64,000 nt of DNA from Phymatolithon calcareum. Taxonomy: Eukaryota; Rhodophyta; Florideophyceae; Hapalidiales. Positions 63,421 to 64,000 of the stretch are shown here, in pieces. The position numbers and the translations under genes were made by a program. Location: assembly GCA_977006965.1 (NCBI GenBank), contig OZ345385.1, forward strand, positions 1 through 64,000, in the 5' to 3' direction. The notes beneath the pieces are model-generated. The model searched no databases. It was not told the origin of the DNA and saw nothing but the letters and a program-made list of their open reading frames with translations. Each line of letters begins with the position of its first letter. Position 1 is the stretch's first letter.

Positions 63421-64000
63421 GAGTACGCTGCGCATATAAAACCGGACGCAATCGGAGTATCGAAAGCAGCAGTGGAAATTCAAAAGGAAATTGCAACGAT
63501 ACTGTTCGGGAAGTGGGCAGCGCGGCACTGGAGAAGGCTAATGAAACTGTGCAAAATAGAACCATTGGAGTTTCCCCTACAGAAACTGCTCCGGAAGCTA
63601 ACACAAACATTAAGCAAGATTGTGGAAGAGACCGAAGACATAGGGGGAGAGCTAGAGCTCGAAACTCTCGACTGTATAAGGCAAACAAACACGACAGCTG
63701 ACATTCAAGATAGATCTAGTCTACGGAAAGTATGGGCACAGCAAGAAGAGCACCGCGTCAGGAAAATCACGTTCGCCAAAAACAATATATCGCACCAAGC
63801 AGTGAGGATCAAAGAAAACCGACACAGAATTATCTGTGCAAGGTGGTTCGTAGGCCATTTTCCGAGAAACCCACCGAAGTAAATTGAGGAAATGGGCAGT
63901 CAAGGATCATGGGCAGTTGGAACACTCAACAGAATCCTGAAGAAGCCTTTGTGGACACCGACAGAAGAGAAAGACGTGGCCAGAGCTATTGATGTGATTC
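63421..64000 (+). pseudogene. LINE-B C-terminal domain, running off the window
   Basis: A continuous frame from EYAAHIKPDAIGVSKAAVE through EIQKEIATILFGKWAARHWR and a charged helix to ENRHRIICARWFVGHFPRNP, where a TAA occurs at 63,880-63,882. The same frame stays open to the window edge (ending LKKPLWTPTEEKDVARAIDV). The VGHFP block and the final helix parallel LINE-A's GRFPP block and KALDEL motif, so the TAA is probably a lesion rather than the natural end. Confidence 0.8.

Overview
The window is a piece of a eukaryotic nuclear genome that is dominated by repeats. It carries LINE-type and Ty3-type retroelements, DDE transposase relics, a MITE-like element and fragments of typically eukaryotic genes (a TEX261/SVP26 membrane protein and a P5A ATPase). 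One ankyrin protein starts with a basic, Ser/Arg-rich leader that could be a plastid transit peptide, and an intact Uma2-type nuclease ORF looks cyanobacterial in origin. A red alga or other alga/protist would fit, but I cannot name the species. No rRNA, tRNA or CRISPR locus was recognised.

Layout. 1-11,206: 35 complete plus one partial copy of a 313-bp satellite, almost free of variation. 11.2-28 kb: a gene graveyard with relics of a DDE transposase, a WD40 protein, a BED zinc finger, an NB-ARC-like NTPase and a Sel1-repeat protein, separated by sequence in which I recognise nothing. 28.2-29.1 kb: the Uma2-type ORF, the best intact single-copy gene. 31.1-31.7 kb: the detached C-terminus of a LINE. 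32.9-35.7 kb: a gene island with TEX261 (one frameshift), a convergent M20 peptidase pseudogene and an ankyrin protein. 36-39 kb: an ankyrin relic, an 18-bp minisatellite and LINE-C (minus strand), which is interrupted by a 5'-truncated LINE with a 12-bp target-site duplication. 39-42.2 kb: a GC-rich, broken DDE transposase. 42.7-44.8 kb: LINE-D, interrupted by a 403-bp hAT-like MITE with a perfect 8-bp duplication. 45-48.3 kb: a LINE 3'-UTR relic, a second Sel1 relic, LINE-E and a P5A ATPase pseudogene. 48.7 kb: two abutting palindromes. 51.4-53.7 kb: a large inverted repeat whose arms carry the same 140-codon ORF. 53.7-64 kb: LINE-B, split by four later insertions.

The last 10 kb can be read as layers. 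LINE-B (endonuclease, reverse transcriptase, C-terminal domain) is the host. A Ty3/gypsy chromodomain element on the minus strand (54,536-60,078) splits it between the endonuclease linker and the reverse transcriptase. Three insertions of one LINE-A family then interrupt the reverse transcriptase and downstream part (60,652-62,371; 62,531-62,728; 63,267-63,410), each with its own target-site duplication. The Ty3 LTRs differ at 4 of 394 positions and its gag-pol frame has no frameshift, yet it contains five in-frame stops.

Most coding material is decayed, so the genes do not form one pathway. The items most worth following up are the Uma2 ORF, the shared C-terminal domain of the LINEs, the satellite's dyad architecture, the palindromic Ty3 leader, and the 2-kb inverted repeat with a conserved ORF in both arms.
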